Assembly (NCBI RefSeq): GCF_005938625.1
Contig: NZ_VCNJ01000040.1
Span: 124,001 to 188,000, forward strand
From: Pseudomonas fluorescens
Lineage (GTDB): Bacteria; Pseudomonadota; Gammaproteobacteria; Pseudomonadales; Pseudomonadaceae
Reading direction: 5' to 3'
Length of the DNA: 64,000 nucleotides
Position numbers and translations under genes: made by a program. Positions 34,414 through 42,205 of the stretch are shown piece by piece; the stretch's first letter is position 1, and every line of letters starts with the position of its first letter. The notes beneath the pieces are model-generated. The model saw nothing but the letters and a program-made list of their open reading frames with translations, had not been told where the DNA came from and did not search any database.

Positions 34414-35451
34414 ATGACGCTTGCAGTCCAGTTCACCAACGTTTCCCGGCAGTTCGGCGACGTAAAAGCCGTTGACCGGGTTTCCATCGATATCGAGGAC
34501 GGCGAGTTTTTTTCCATGCTCGGCCCTTCCGGCTCGGGCAAAACCACCTGCCTGCGCCTGATCGCCGGGTTCGAACAACCGAGCGCCGGCTCGATCCGTA
34601 TCCACGGCGCCGAAGCGGCCGGTTTGCCGCCGTACCAGCGAGACGTCAACACAGTGTTTCAGGATTACGCACTGTTCCCGCACATGAACGTCCTCGACAA
34701 CGTCGCCTATGGTTTAAAGGTCAAAGGGGTCGGCAAAACCGAGCGGCACAAACGCGCCGAAGAAGCCTTGGACATGGTCGCCCTCGGCGGTTACGGCGCC
34801 CGTAAACCGGTGCAATTATCCGGTGGTCAGCGCCAGCGCGTAGCCCTCGCCCGCGCCTTGGTCAATCGCCCGCGCGTGCTGTTGCTGGATGAACCTCTGG
34901 GCGCGCTCGATTTGAAATTGCGCGAACAAATGCAAAGCGAATTGAAGAAACTGCAACGCCAGCTCGGCATCACCTTCATCTTCGTCACTCACGATCAAAC
35001 CGAAGCGCTGTCGATGTCTGATCGCGTCGCCGTGTTCAACAAGGGCCGCATCGAACAGGTCGACACGCCACGCAATCTGTACATGAAACCGACCACTACA
35101 TTCGTGGCTGAATTCGTCGGAACCTCGAACGTGATTCGCGGCGATCTGGCCCGGGAAATCAGCGGCCATCCGCAGCCGTTTTCGATCCGACCGGAACACG
35201 TGCGGTTTGCCGAAGGCCCGCTCGCCAGTCACGAAATCGAAGTCAGCGGCCTGCTCCACGACATCCAGTACCAGGGCAGCGCCACCCGTTATGAACTGAA
35301 GCTGGAAAACGGCCAGACCCTGAGCATCAGTCACGCCAACAATCAGTGGATCGACAGCAGCGCACAACACCAGACCGGCCAGCGCCTGAGCGCGCGTTGG
35401 GCGCGGGAAGCGATGATTGCGCTGCACGATACCGTGACGAGCGGGGTGTGA
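34414..35451 (+). CDS. ABC transporter ATP-binding protein (PotA/YdcT-like)
   Basis: A 345-residue ATPase starting at ATG 34414; the in-frame TTG five codons upstream overlaps the GGAG ribosome-binding site. Walker A GPSGSGKTT, Q-loop FQDYALFPH, signature LSGGQRQRVALARAL, Walker B VLLLDEPLGALD and the switch His in FVTHDQTEAL are all intact. The C-terminal TOBE-like domain (FSIRPEHVRFAEG...) is typical of polyamine and spermidine importers. Its stop is one base from the start of the first permease, an operon arrangement. Confidence 0.94.
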   Translation: MTLAVQFTNVSRQFGDVKAVDRVSIDIEDGEFFSMLGPSGSGKTTCLRLIAGFEQPSAGSIRIHGAEAAGLPPYQRDVNTVFQDYALFPHMNVLDNVAYGLKVKGVGKTERHKRAEEALDMVALGGYGARKPVQLSGGQRQRVALARALVNRPRVLLLDEPLGALDLKLREQMQSELKKLQRQLGITFIFVTHDQTEALSMSDRVAVFNKGRIEQVDTPRNLYMKPTTTFVAEFVGTSNVIRGDLAREISGHPQPFSIRPEHVRFAEGPLASHEIEVSGLLHDIQYQGSATRYELKLENGQTLSISHANNQWIDSSAQHQTGQRLSARWAREAMIALHDTVTSGV

Positions 35452-35452
35452 C

Positions 35453-36388
35453 ATGAGCACGCTCGCGATGACTGCATCGCCGCCGTTGCGCAGGTTTTCC
35501 AATCTGCTCTACCGCAAGCCGAACCTGTATCTGTCGATGCTGCTGGTGCCGCCACTGCTGTGGTTTGGCGCGATTTACCTTGGCTCGCTGCTGGTGCTGT
35601 TGTGGCAGGGTTTCTACACCTTCGACGACTTCACCATGGCGGTCACCCCTGACCTGACCCTGGCGAATTTCGCCGCGCTGTTTCAGCCGTCGAACTTCGA
35701 CATCATCCTGCGCACTCTGAGCATGGCCGTCGTCGTGTCGATCGCCAGCGCCATCGTCGCGTTCCCGATTGCCTACTACATGGCGCGCTACACCACGGGC
35801 AAGACCAAGGCGTTTTTCTACATCGCGGTGATGATGCCGATGTGGGCCAGTTACATCGTCAAGGCCTATGCGTGGACGTTGCTGCTGGCCAAGGGCGGCG
35901 TGGCGCAATGGTTCGTGCAGCACTTGGGGCTGGAGCCGGTGTTGCAGTTCATTCTGGGGATTCCCGGCGTCGGTGGCAGCACCTTGTCGACCTCGCACCT
36001 GGGGCGGTTCATGGTGTTTGTCTACATCTGGCTACCGTTCATGATTCTGCCGATTCAGGCGTCGCTGGAACGTCTGCCGCCGTCGCTGTTGCAGGCCTCT
36101 GCCGACTTGGGCGCGAAGCCGCGTCAGACCTTTATGCAGGTGATTTTGCCGCTGTCGATTCCGGGGATTGCTGCCGGTTCGATCTTCACGTTTTCGCTGA
36201 CGTTGGGCGACTTCATCGTGCCGCAACTGGTCGGCCCGCCGGGCTACTTTGTCGGCAGCATGGTGTATGCGCAACAAGGTGCGATCGGCAACATGCCGAT
36301 GGCGGCGGCGTTCACGCTGGTGCCGATTGTGTTGATCGCGGTTTACCTGTCCATTGTCAAACGACTGGGGGCCTTCGATGCGCTCTAA
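35453..36388 (+). CDS. ABC transporter permease 1 (PotB/YdcU-like)
   Basis: A 311-residue inner-membrane permease with six predicted helices, for example LYLSMLLVPPLLWFGAIYLG and TLSMAVVVSIASAIVAFPIA. The EAA loop is present in a divergent form, LLQASADLGAKPRQTFMQVILPLSIPGI, where it contacts the ATPase. It overlaps the next permease gene by 11 bases. It forms the channel with the second permease. Confidence 0.92.
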   Translation: MSTLAMTASPPLRRFSNLLYRKPNLYLSMLLVPPLLWFGAIYLGSLLVLLWQGFYTFDDFTMAVTPDLTLANFAALFQPSNFDIILRTLSMAVVVSIASAIVAFPIAYYMARYTTGKTKAFFYIAVMMPMWASYIVKAYAWTLLLAKGGVAQWFVQHLGLEPVLQFILGIPGVGGSTLSTSHLGRFMVFVYIWLPFMILPIQASLERLPPSLLQASADLGAKPRQTFMQVILPLSIPGIAAGSIFTFSLTLGDFIVPQLVGPPGYFVGSMVYAQQGAIGNMPMAAAFTLVPIVLIAVYLSIVKRLGAFDAL

Positions 36389-37205
36389 TTCAGAAAAGCA
36401 GGGGGAGAAAGCCTCTCTAGGCCTGAAAATCGCAGCCTGGGGCGGGTTGGTGTTTCTGCACTTCCCGATCCTGATCATCTTCCTTTACGCCTTCAACACC
36501 GAAGAGGCCGCGTTCAGCTTTCCGCCGAAGGGCTTCACATTGCACTGGTTCAGCGTGGCGTTTTCGCGGCCGGATGTACTGGAGTCGATCAAGCTTTCAT
36601 TGCAGATCGCAGCTATCGCCACGTTGATTGCGATGGTGCTCGGCACGCTTGCATCGGCCGCTTTGTACCGCCGGGATTTCTTCGGCAAGCAAGGCATTTC
36701 GCTGATGCTGATTTTGCCGATCGCACTGCCGGGGATCATCACCGGGATCGCGCTGCTGGCGACGTTCAAGACGCTGGGGATCGAGCCGGGGATGTTCACC
36801 ATCATCGTCGGCCACGCGACCTTCTGCGTGGTGATCGTCTACAACAACGTCATCGCCCGCCTGCGCCGCACTTCGCACAGTTTGATCGAGGCTTCCATGG
36901 ATCTCGGCGCCGACGGCTGGCAGACCTTTCGCTACATCATCCTGCCCAACCTCGGCTCGGCGTTGCTCGCCGGCGGCATGTTGGCGTTTGCACTGTCGTT
37001 CGACGAAATCATCGTTACCACGTTTACCGCCGGACATGAGCGCACGTTGCCGTTGTGGCTGCTCAACCAACTGAGCCGGCCACGGGATGTGCCGGTGACC
37101 AACGTCGTCGCCATGCTGGTGATGATGGTGACGATGCTGCCGATCCTCGGCGCGTATTACTTGACGCGCGGTGGCGAAAGCGTCGCCGGTAGCGGCGGTA
37201 AATAA
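36378..37205 (+). CDS. ABC transporter permease 2 (PotC/YdcV-like)
   Basis: A 275-residue permease from ATG 36378, which has GGGGG six bases upstream and overlaps the end of permease 1; an eight-codon extension is rejected. Helices such as AAWGGLVFLHFPILIIFLYAF and SLMLILPIALPGIITGIALLA are clear, as is the EAA motif LIEASMDLGADGWQTFRYIILPNLGSA. It completes a two-permease polyamine-type importer. Confidence 0.93.
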   Translation: MRSNSEKQGEKASLGLKIAAWGGLVFLHFPILIIFLYAFNTEEAAFSFPPKGFTLHWFSVAFSRPDVLESIKLSLQIAAIATLIAMVLGTLASAALYRRDFFGKQGISLMLILPIALPGIITGIALLATFKTLGIEPGMFTIIVGHATFCVVIVYNNVIARLRRTSHSLIEASMDLGADGWQTFRYIILPNLGSALLAGGMLAFALSFDEIIVTTFTAGHERTLPLWLLNQLSRPRDVPVTNVVAMLVMMVTMLPILGAYYLTRGGESVAGSGGK

Positions 37206-37232
37206 CCGAATAACTGAAGAAACCGAATTTCG

Positions 37233-37316
37233 TGTAGGAGCTGCCGAAGGCTGCGATCTTTTGAAGTTGCTTTGAAGATCAAGATCAAAAGATCGCAGCC
37301 TTCGGCAGCTCCTACA
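37233..37316. repeat. long inverted repeat, second REP family
   Basis: TGTAGGAGCTGCCGAAGGCT... through GATCTTTTGA and its exact inverted complement form a stem of about 31 bp around a loop of some 20 bases. The family differs from the GGGAGCGAGC REP units. It lies between permease 2 and the second dehydrogenase and may attenuate or stabilise the transcript between them. Confidence 0.9.
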
Positions 37317-37365
37317 TGGGTTCGGTTTCGGCAGAACAATAAAAGCGTTAGTGAGGACAACAGAC

Positions 37366-38790
37366 ATGCAAACCAAACTCTTGATCAACGGCCAACTGGT
37401 CAACGGCGAAGGCCCGGCGCAACCAGTGCTCAACCCTTCGCGTGGCGAAGTGCTTGTAGAGATCAACGAAGCCAGCGAAGCCCAGGTCGATGCCGCCGTG
37501 CGCGCCGCCGACAACGCTTTCGCCGAGTGGTCGCAAACTGCACCGAAAGACCGCTCGCTGCTGCTGCTCAAACTCGCCGACGCCATCGAGGCCCACGGCG
37601 AAGAACTGGCCAAGCTCGAATCCGATAACTGCGGCAAACCCTACAGCGCCGCGCTCAACGACGAGATCCCGGCGATTGCCGACGTGTTCCGTTTCTTTGC
37701 CGGCGCCAGCCGTTGCATGAGCGGTTCGGCCGGTGGCGAATACCTGCCCGGCCACACCTCAATGATCCGCCGCGACCCGGTGGGTGTGATCGCCTCGATC
37801 GCGCCATGGAACTACCCGCTGATGATGGTCGCCTGGAAAATCGCCCCGGCGCTGGCCGCGGGTAATACCGTGGTGCTCAAGCCGTCGGAACAAACCCCGC
37901 TGACCGCGTTGCGTCTGGCCGAACTGGCGTCGGAAGTCTTCCCGGCGGGTGTACTCAATCTGGTATTTGGTCGCGGTCCTACCGTCGGCAGTCCGTTGGT
38001 CACGCACCCGAAAGTGCGCATGGTTTCGCTGACCGGTTCCATCGCCACGGGCGCCAACATCATTTCCAACACTGCCGACAGCGTCAAACGCATGCACATG
38101 GAACTGGGCGGTAAGGCGCCGGTGATCATCTTCGATGACGCCGATATCGATGCGGCGGTTGAAGGTATTCGTACCTTCGGTTTCTACAATGCCGGGCAGG
38201 ATTGCACCGCTGCGTGCCGGATTTATGCCCAGCAAGGCATTTACGACAAGTTCGTCGAGAAGCTCGGCGCGGCGGTCAGCAGCATCAAGTACGGCTTGCA
38301 GGATGATCCGTCGACTGAGCTGGGGCCGTTGATCACGGCGCAACATCGCGACCGTGTTGCCGGGTTTGTCGAGCGTGCTGTGGCGCAATCGCACATTCGT
38401 TTGATCACTGGTGGCAAGGCTGTCGACGGTAATGGTTTCTTCTTTGAACCAACCGTTCTGGCCGATGCGCAGCAGGACGACGAAATCGTTCGTCGCGAAG
38501 TGTTTGGGCCGGTGGTTTCGGTGACCAAATTTACTGATGAAGCGCAGGCACTGGAGTGGGCCAACGATTCGGACTACGGCCTCGCGTCCTCCGTGTGGAC
38601 AGCGGATGTAGGACGCGCGCATCGCATGTCGGCGCGTTTGCAGTACGGCTGCACGTGGGTGAATACGCACTTCATGCTCGTCAGCGAAATGCCCCATGGC
38701 GGTCAGAAATTGTCCGGCTACGGGAAAGACATGTCCATGTATGGGCTGGAGGACTACACCACGGTTCGACATGTGATGTTCAAGCACTAA
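37366..38790 (+). CDS. gamma-aminobutyraldehyde dehydrogenase (PatD/YdcW-like), copy 2
   Basis: A 474-residue aldehyde dehydrogenase (ATG 37366, GAGGA upstream). It shares SIAPWNYPLMMVAWKIAPALAAGN in form, LELGGKAPVI, the catalytic NAGQDCTAACRIY and the ending FMLVSEMPHGGQKLSGYGKDMS with the enzyme at 31412. It sits directly after the YdcSTUV-like importer, as ydcW does in E. coli, so 4-aminobutanal oxidation to GABA is the best guess. The two copies differ in the N-terminus (copy 1 is longer) and in loops, so different aldehyde preferences are possible. Confidence 0.9.
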   Translation: MQTKLLINGQLVNGEGPAQPVLNPSRGEVLVEINEASEAQVDAAVRAADNAFAEWSQTAPKDRSLLLLKLADAIEAHGEELAKLESDNCGKPYSAALNDEIPAIADVFRFFAGASRCMSGSAGGEYLPGHTSMIRRDPVGVIASIAPWNYPLMMVAWKIAPALAAGNTVVLKPSEQTPLTALRLAELASEVFPAGVLNLVFGRGPTVGSPLVTHPKVRMVSLTGSIATGANIISNTADSVKRMHMELGGKAPVIIFDDADIDAAVEGIRTFGFYNAGQDCTAACRIYAQQGIYDKFVEKLGAAVSSIKYGLQDDPSTELGPLITAQHRDRVAGFVERAVAQSHIRLITGGKAVDGNGFFFEPTVLADAQQDDEIVRREVFGPVVSVTKFTDEAQALEWANDSDYGLASSVWTADVGRAHRMSARLQYGCTWVNTHFMLVSEMPHGGQKLSGYGKDMSMYGLEDYTTVRHVMFKH

Positions 38791-38801
38791 GCCTTTAAAA
38801 G

Positions 38802-38867
38802 CTTCGCGAGCAAGCTCGCTCCCACATTGAAATGCAATCCCCTGTGGGAGCGAGCCTGCTCGCGAAG
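38802..38867. repeat. REP inverted pair
   Basis: CTTCGCGAGCAAGCTCGCTC facing GTGGGAGCGAGCCTGCTCGC with about 22 bases between, just after the second dehydrogenase. The rest of 38791-39011 has no gene. Confidence 0.9.
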
Positions 38868-39011
38868 GAGTCACCCCGGTTTCAGGAAGGAAACCGGCAT
38901 TACGCACCACCAGGATCCCAAAACAATAACTACCGAACCGGGCGGCGCCCACAAAGCCCCGCCACGGCCTCGGCCATCCGAAATCTGCCGATTTCACGGA
39001 GCAAAACACAC

Positions 39012-40496
39012 ATGAGTTCCTCACCCGATCTCGCCACAGCCGTTGCCGACAGCGATGCCGAACAACTACGCAAACTGGGCTACACCTCGAACTTCAACCG
39101 CAGCATGAGCCTGTGGGAAAACTTCGCTTTGGGCTTCACTTATCTGTCACCCGTCGTAGGGGTTTATACCCTCTTCGGCCTGTGCCTCGCCGCTGGTGGC
39201 CCACCGATGTTCTGGGCGTATTTGCTGGTCGGTTGCGGCCAATTGCTGGTGTGCCTGATCTTCGGCGAAGTGGTCTCGCAGTTCCCGATTTCCGGCGGCG
39301 TTTACCCTTGGGCACGCCGCTTGGTCGGTAAAAAATGGGCATGGATGGTCGGCTGGATCTACTCCATCGCCCTCTGTGTCACCATCGCTGCCGTTGCGGT
39401 CGGCGCTGGCCCGTACCTGGCTGCCATGCTCGGTTTTGAGCCGAGCAACAACACCAACATCGTCATCGCGCTGGTGCTGACCCTGTTCGCCACACTGGTC
39501 AACCTCAGCGGCACCAAAGTGCTGGCGCGCATCGCCATGTTCGGCTTCCTCTGCGAACTGGTTGGCGCAGTGATCGTCGGCGTTTACCTGCTGGTGTTCG
39601 AACGCCATCAACCGCTGAGCGTGCTGTTCAACACCTTCGACATCAGCGTCGACGGCTCGTACCTGCCGGCCTTCCTCACTGCTTCGCTGGCGGGGATGTT
39701 CCTTTACTACGGCTTCGAGGCCTGCGGCGACGTTGCCGAGGAAACCCCGAACCCGAGCGCAAAAATCCCGGTGGCCATGCGCATGACCATCTACATCGGC
39801 GGCATCGCGGCGATGTTCGCCTGCCTCGCACTGATCCTCGCCGTGCCGGACATGCAAGCGGTGATCAACGGCACCGACAAAGACCCGGTCACCACCATCC
39901 TCAACAACGCCTTCGGCCCGGTCGGTTCGAAAGTGGTGATGGGCGTGGTGATGATTTCCTTCATCTCCTGCGTCATCAGCCTACAAGCCGCGGCGAGCCG
40001 TCTGCTGTACTCCTACGCTCGCGACGAAATGGTCATCGGCAGCCGACTGCTGAAAAAGATTTCTCCTACCACCCAAGTACCGGTTGCCGCACTGTTCGTG
40101 TCCGGCATCCTGCCGGCCCTGATCATCGCCCTCGGCTTCTTCCTGCAAGACGCCGTGGCCACCATCGTCAGCTTCGCCGCCATCGGCATCTACCTCGCGT
40201 TCCAGATGATCGTGCTGGCCGCGCTGTACGCCCGCAGCAAAGGCTGGAAACCAAGCGGCAAATTCACCCTCGGCGCCTGGGGCTGGCCGGTGAACATCGG
40301 CGCGCTGGTGTATGGCGTTGGCGCAATCATCAACATGGCTTGGCCACGTACGCCGGATGCAGCGTGGTATGTGAACTATGCGATGGTGTTGAGCACCGCG
40401 ATCGTGATTGGTTTGGGGCTGGTTTATATGTGGATTGGCAAGCCGTATGACCATGGCAAGGCGCCGGCTGGGGATGCTTGGAAGGTGAGTCGCTAA
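39012..40496 (+). CDS. APC-superfamily amino-acid/GABA permease
   Basis: A 494-residue transporter with about 12 transmembrane helices, from ATG 39012 (MSSSPDLATAVADSDAEQLR); GGAG lies about 10 bases upstream. The APC signature region SLWENFALGFTYLSPVVGVYTL is followed by QFPISGGVYPWARRLVGKKWAWMVGW and FYYGFEACGDVAEETPNP-like segments (LYYGFEACGDVAEETPNPSA). It resembles GABA and amino-acid permeases of the BAT1 type. Next to two aminobutyraldehyde dehydrogenases, GABA or a related amino acid is the likely cargo, but this is context-based. Confidence 0.9.
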   Translation: MSSSPDLATAVADSDAEQLRKLGYTSNFNRSMSLWENFALGFTYLSPVVGVYTLFGLCLAAGGPPMFWAYLLVGCGQLLVCLIFGEVVSQFPISGGVYPWARRLVGKKWAWMVGWIYSIALCVTIAAVAVGAGPYLAAMLGFEPSNNTNIVIALVLTLFATLVNLSGTKVLARIAMFGFLCELVGAVIVGVYLLVFERHQPLSVLFNTFDISVDGSYLPAFLTASLAGMFLYYGFEACGDVAEETPNPSAKIPVAMRMTIYIGGIAAMFACLALILAVPDMQAVINGTDKDPVTTILNNAFGPVGSKVVMGVVMISFISCVISLQAAASRLLYSYARDEMVIGSRLLKKISPTTQVPVAALFVSGILPALIIALGFFLQDAVATIVSFAAIGIYLAFQMIVLAALYARSKGWKPSGKFTLGAWGWPVNIGALVYGVGAIINMAWPRTPDAAWYVNYAMVLSTAIVIGLGLVYMWIGKPYDHGKAPAGDAWKVSR

Positions 40497-40657
40497 GAAG
40501 AATCACCCCGGAATCGAGATTTGATTCCGGGGTCTCCTCGAAGCACTGTCATCAATTCATCAGTACGCCATTTGATATCGGCTTTACCTCTAACAGCTTC
40601 GAAGCGATCCAGATCGATCACCTTTCTCTTTTTACCCTTCGCTTCATCTTTGCTCAC
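40493..40657 (-). CDS. possible small protein, 54 aa
   Basis: Starts GTG 40657 (MSKDEAKGKKRKVIDLDRFE...), with GGGAG about 10 bases upstream and an in-frame TAG before it; ends at TAG 40493, overlapping the permease stop. The sequence is charged with a plausible helical segment (WRTDELMTVLRGDPGIKSRF) and a basic N-terminus. Its composition resembles a small DNA-binding or antitoxin protein, but I recognise no family and no toxin partner is next to it. Codon use is less GC-rich than the permease. It could be a remnant or a chance ORF. Confidence 0.4.
   Translation of the reverse strand: MSKDEAKGKKRKVIDLDRFEAVRGKADIKWRTDELMTVLRGDPGIKSRFRGDSS
40505..40533 (+). terminator. terminator-like hairpin after the permease
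   Basis: ACCCCGGAATC / GATTCCGGGGT, a perfect 11-bp stem with a 7-base loop, 9 bases beyond the permease stop. There is no T-run, so it may work as a 3'-end stabiliser or a rho-assisted stop. It lies inside the antisense 54-codon ORF. Confidence 0.6.
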
Positions 40658-40852
40658 AGAATTGCTTCTCCCTTTTCCCGATTGCTAACTCATAAAGGAA
40701 AATCTTCGGTGCAGGGATGGTTCAGCAGCGGAATCTAAAAAAACAGGCATTTCCTACAGATACAGCCTGCCTGAAAAAGCCCCATTTCCTACGATGTGTG
40801 GCGAAAGGGTAGACTTGTCGCCGCAAGCGCCTGACCGATAGGCTTTATCCCG

Positions 40853-41089
40853 TCGCTGTTAATTCAGCGATCCGGGGTCGAAGCCGGAAACTGTCAAAAC
40901 GGTGCTTGCATGCCCTCCATTGAACTGCGGCTTTTTCACAACTTCAGTTCTGCTTTATGGCGGGCCGTGTGGCGCGGGCCTTCCGGCTTTACCGTTTCGA
41001 CAGGAAGTAACCCGACTTCGAACGCCACTCGGCTCGCCACCCAATTTTTCGAAGAATTGGTGGCGACTTTCCAACTCGAAACGGAAGTC
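40853..41089 (+). ncRNA. structured 5' leader of the BRO-N gene (candidate riboregulator)
   Basis: About 240 bases before the BRO-N ATG contain consecutive stems: TCGCTG/CAGCGA (40853-40870); GAACTG/CAGTTC (40922-40950); a long one pairing 40959-40967 with 41030-41038 (GGCGGGCCG/CGGCTCGCC, one G-U) and continuing GTGGCG/CGCCAC (40969-41028) and CGGG/CCCG; CCAATT/AATTGG (41041-41060); and GACTTTCC/GGAAGTC (41065-41089), which buries the GGAAG ribosome-binding site. CGCCAC at 41035-41040 can instead pair with GTGGCG at 41060-41065, giving an alternative fold. I recall similar leaders in other pseudomonads, but cannot name a family. 40658-40852 shows nothing else. Confidence 0.55.
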
Positions 41090-41094
41090 ACTAC

Positions 41095-41601
41095 ATGTCT
41101 ACGCAAATCCAGAATCCACCTTCAACGCACTTCACCCCCACCGCCTTCACCCGCCACAACCGCTTCCTCCACGCCTTCATGCAAGACCACGAAGCCTGGT
41201 TCTGCGTGCAAGATCTCGGTCGCTTGATGGGTTACCCCCTGAACGAACGCCTCACCCTGAAACTCGATCCCGATCAGCGTCGCCATGTCCTTCTGCGTCG
41301 GGACGGCGAAATCATCGATTGCGCGATGGTCAGCGAGTCCGGCCTGTTCGCCCTGCTCGTCCATCACTTCGTCCCGGAAAACCGTCACCTGCGCCAGTGG
41401 TTGAGCCATGAAGTCATCCCGATGCTGCGTGAAACCCATTCAAGTCCAGTGGAAAACCACCCAAGTCTGAGTTCGATGCACTGGGCAGGCGTCACCGTAC
41501 CGCTGCTGCACTGGCAGCAGCAGGCGTGGGTCAAATGGCGGGATGTGCCGGAGTTGATGCGCGGCCAGCGGCCGTATCCGGTTCTGAGCACTTGCAGCTA
41601 A
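41095..41601 (+). CDS. BRO-N domain protein (phage antirepressor-like)
   Basis: A 168-residue protein. Residues about 15-115 match the BRO-N / antirepressor pattern: AWFCVQDLGRLMGYPLNERL, a VSESGLFALLVHH core, and LRQWLSHEVIPMLRE. The C-terminal 50 residues (HWAGVTVPLLHWQQQAWVKW...) are unlike known antirepressor partners such as KilA-C. BRO-N proteins bind DNA and are common in phages. No other phage genes accompany it here, so it is an orphan, possibly domesticated. The GGAAG site seven bases before the ATG is within a predicted hairpin. Confidence 0.88.
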   Translation: MSTQIQNPPSTHFTPTAFTRHNRFLHAFMQDHEAWFCVQDLGRLMGYPLNERLTLKLDPDQRRHVLLRRDGEIIDCAMVSESGLFALLVHHFVPENRHLRQWLSHEVIPMLRETHSSPVENHPSLSSMHWAGVTVPLLHWQQQAWVKWRDVPELMRGQRPYPVLSTCS

Positions 41602-41618
41602 GGCTCATAAACAAAAAA

Positions 41619-41652
41619 CCTGTAGCGAGGAAGCTAGCTCCCTCGCCACAGG
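41619..41652 (+). terminator. hairpin after the BRO-N gene (REP-like)
   Basis: CCTGTAGCGAGGAAGCTAGC pairs with GCTCCCTCGCCACAGG around a near-palindromic centre, 17 bases past the stop. It is preceded by AAAAAA and followed by TTTA, so it may terminate on either strand; its outer part resembles a REP variant. Confidence 0.55.
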
Positions 41653-41685
41653 TTTAGCGTGTCCCCTCTAGCGAGTTGAATTCAG

Positions 41686-41892
41686 ATGAGTAGAACTGTT
41701 CTCAAATGTCCTCAGATTGAGGAAGTCATTCCCTGTGATGAAAGCTTTGCGATCTCTTACCTGAAACTAAACGACAATGCCGATCTTCAGAAAGCCATTG
41801 CCGTCGGCATCACCGATGCCGACGCAGGCAATTTGATTGACCTGGCCACCGTAAGAGCCAAATGGCTTTCACGGTGCCCACCCCAGCGTTAA
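41686..41892 (+). CDS. small hypothetical protein, 68 aa
   Basis: MSRTVLKCPQIEEVIPCDESFAISYLKL..., acidic, with two Cys near the N-terminus and a C-terminal helix ending ATVRAKWLSRCPPQR. Lower GC than the surrounding core genes. No strong Shine-Dalgarno (GAG at about -12). The tail overlaps the stop of the opposite gene at 41889 by four bases. I do not recognise a family; the size and setting would fit an antitoxin or phage accessory protein. Confidence 0.5.
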   Translation: MSRTVLKCPQIEEVIPCDESFAISYLKLNDNADLQKAIAVGITDADAGNLIDLATVRAKWLSRCPPQR

Positions 41893-42074
41893 AACCGCGA
41901 AACACTGCGCATCGCATCCACCAGATACCGCATCGCAATCCGGTCATTCTCCGAAAGCTCCCGATAACGCTCCACCAGCTTCACTTCGTCAGAGCTGAGC
42001 CGACGCCTTTTGCGGCCGCTGCCCAGGCACGGAAAGATGCCCAGCATGTCGGTGATACCTTGTATTTTTGCCAT
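41889..42074 (-). CDS. small hypothetical, possible regulator, 61 aa
   Basis: MAKIQGITDMLGIFPCLGSGRKRRRLSS... has a basic patch (GRKRRRLSSDE) followed by a helical, repressor-like C-terminus (LVERYRELSENDRIAMRYLVDAM) similar in pattern to the tail of phage CI-type proteins. Too short for a full HTH repressor. A promoter-like sequence with tandem TGACCGGT repeats lies about 80-130 bases upstream, suggesting regulation. Function unknown. Confidence 0.6.
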   Translation of the reverse strand: MAKIQGITDMLGIFPCLGSGRKRRRLSSDEVKLVERYRELSENDRIAMRYLVDAMRSVSRF

Positions 42075-42152
42075 GGACGATGTCCTTCAGTACTTCAAAG
42101 AATTGCTAAACCACCACATCGCCCTGCCCCTTACAGCAGCGCCGTGTGCCCT

Positions 42153-42205
42153 ACCGGTCAGCACCGGTCATGCCCATAGAATAGAAATTAAATCGGCGCT
42201 GAAAA
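42153..42205 (-). promoter_or_regulatory. promoter with tandem operator-like repeats
   Basis: On the minus strand: TTTTCA (42200-42205), a 16-base spacer, and TATTCT (42178-42183). Just downstream is TGACCGGTGCTGACCGGT (42153-42170), two 8-base copies with a 10-base period, one helical turn. The placement near the start site would suit a repressor site for the 61-aa gene. The rest of 42075-42466 holds no gene; the opgD promoter must be within it. Confidence 0.45.

Noticed and set aside
40478..40738. Plus-strand 86-codon frame after the permease
   Set aside because: It starts inside the permease gene, passes through the hairpin and has no ribosome-binding site; the opposite-strand 54-codon ORF looks more protein-like.
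40902..41411. Plus-strand 169-codon frame over the leader and the BRO-N start
   Set aside because: It runs through the structured leader and out of frame into the BRO-N gene; the protein is Pro/Ser/Arg-rich and unlike a real domain. The 105-codon frame at 40910 is likewise rejected, although a leader peptide cannot be ruled out.
40493..42205. Small genes considered as a full toxin-antitoxin module or complete prophage
   Set aside because: No toxin fold, integrase, att sites or structural phage genes are visible; only an orphan BRO-N gene and unclassified small genes are supported.
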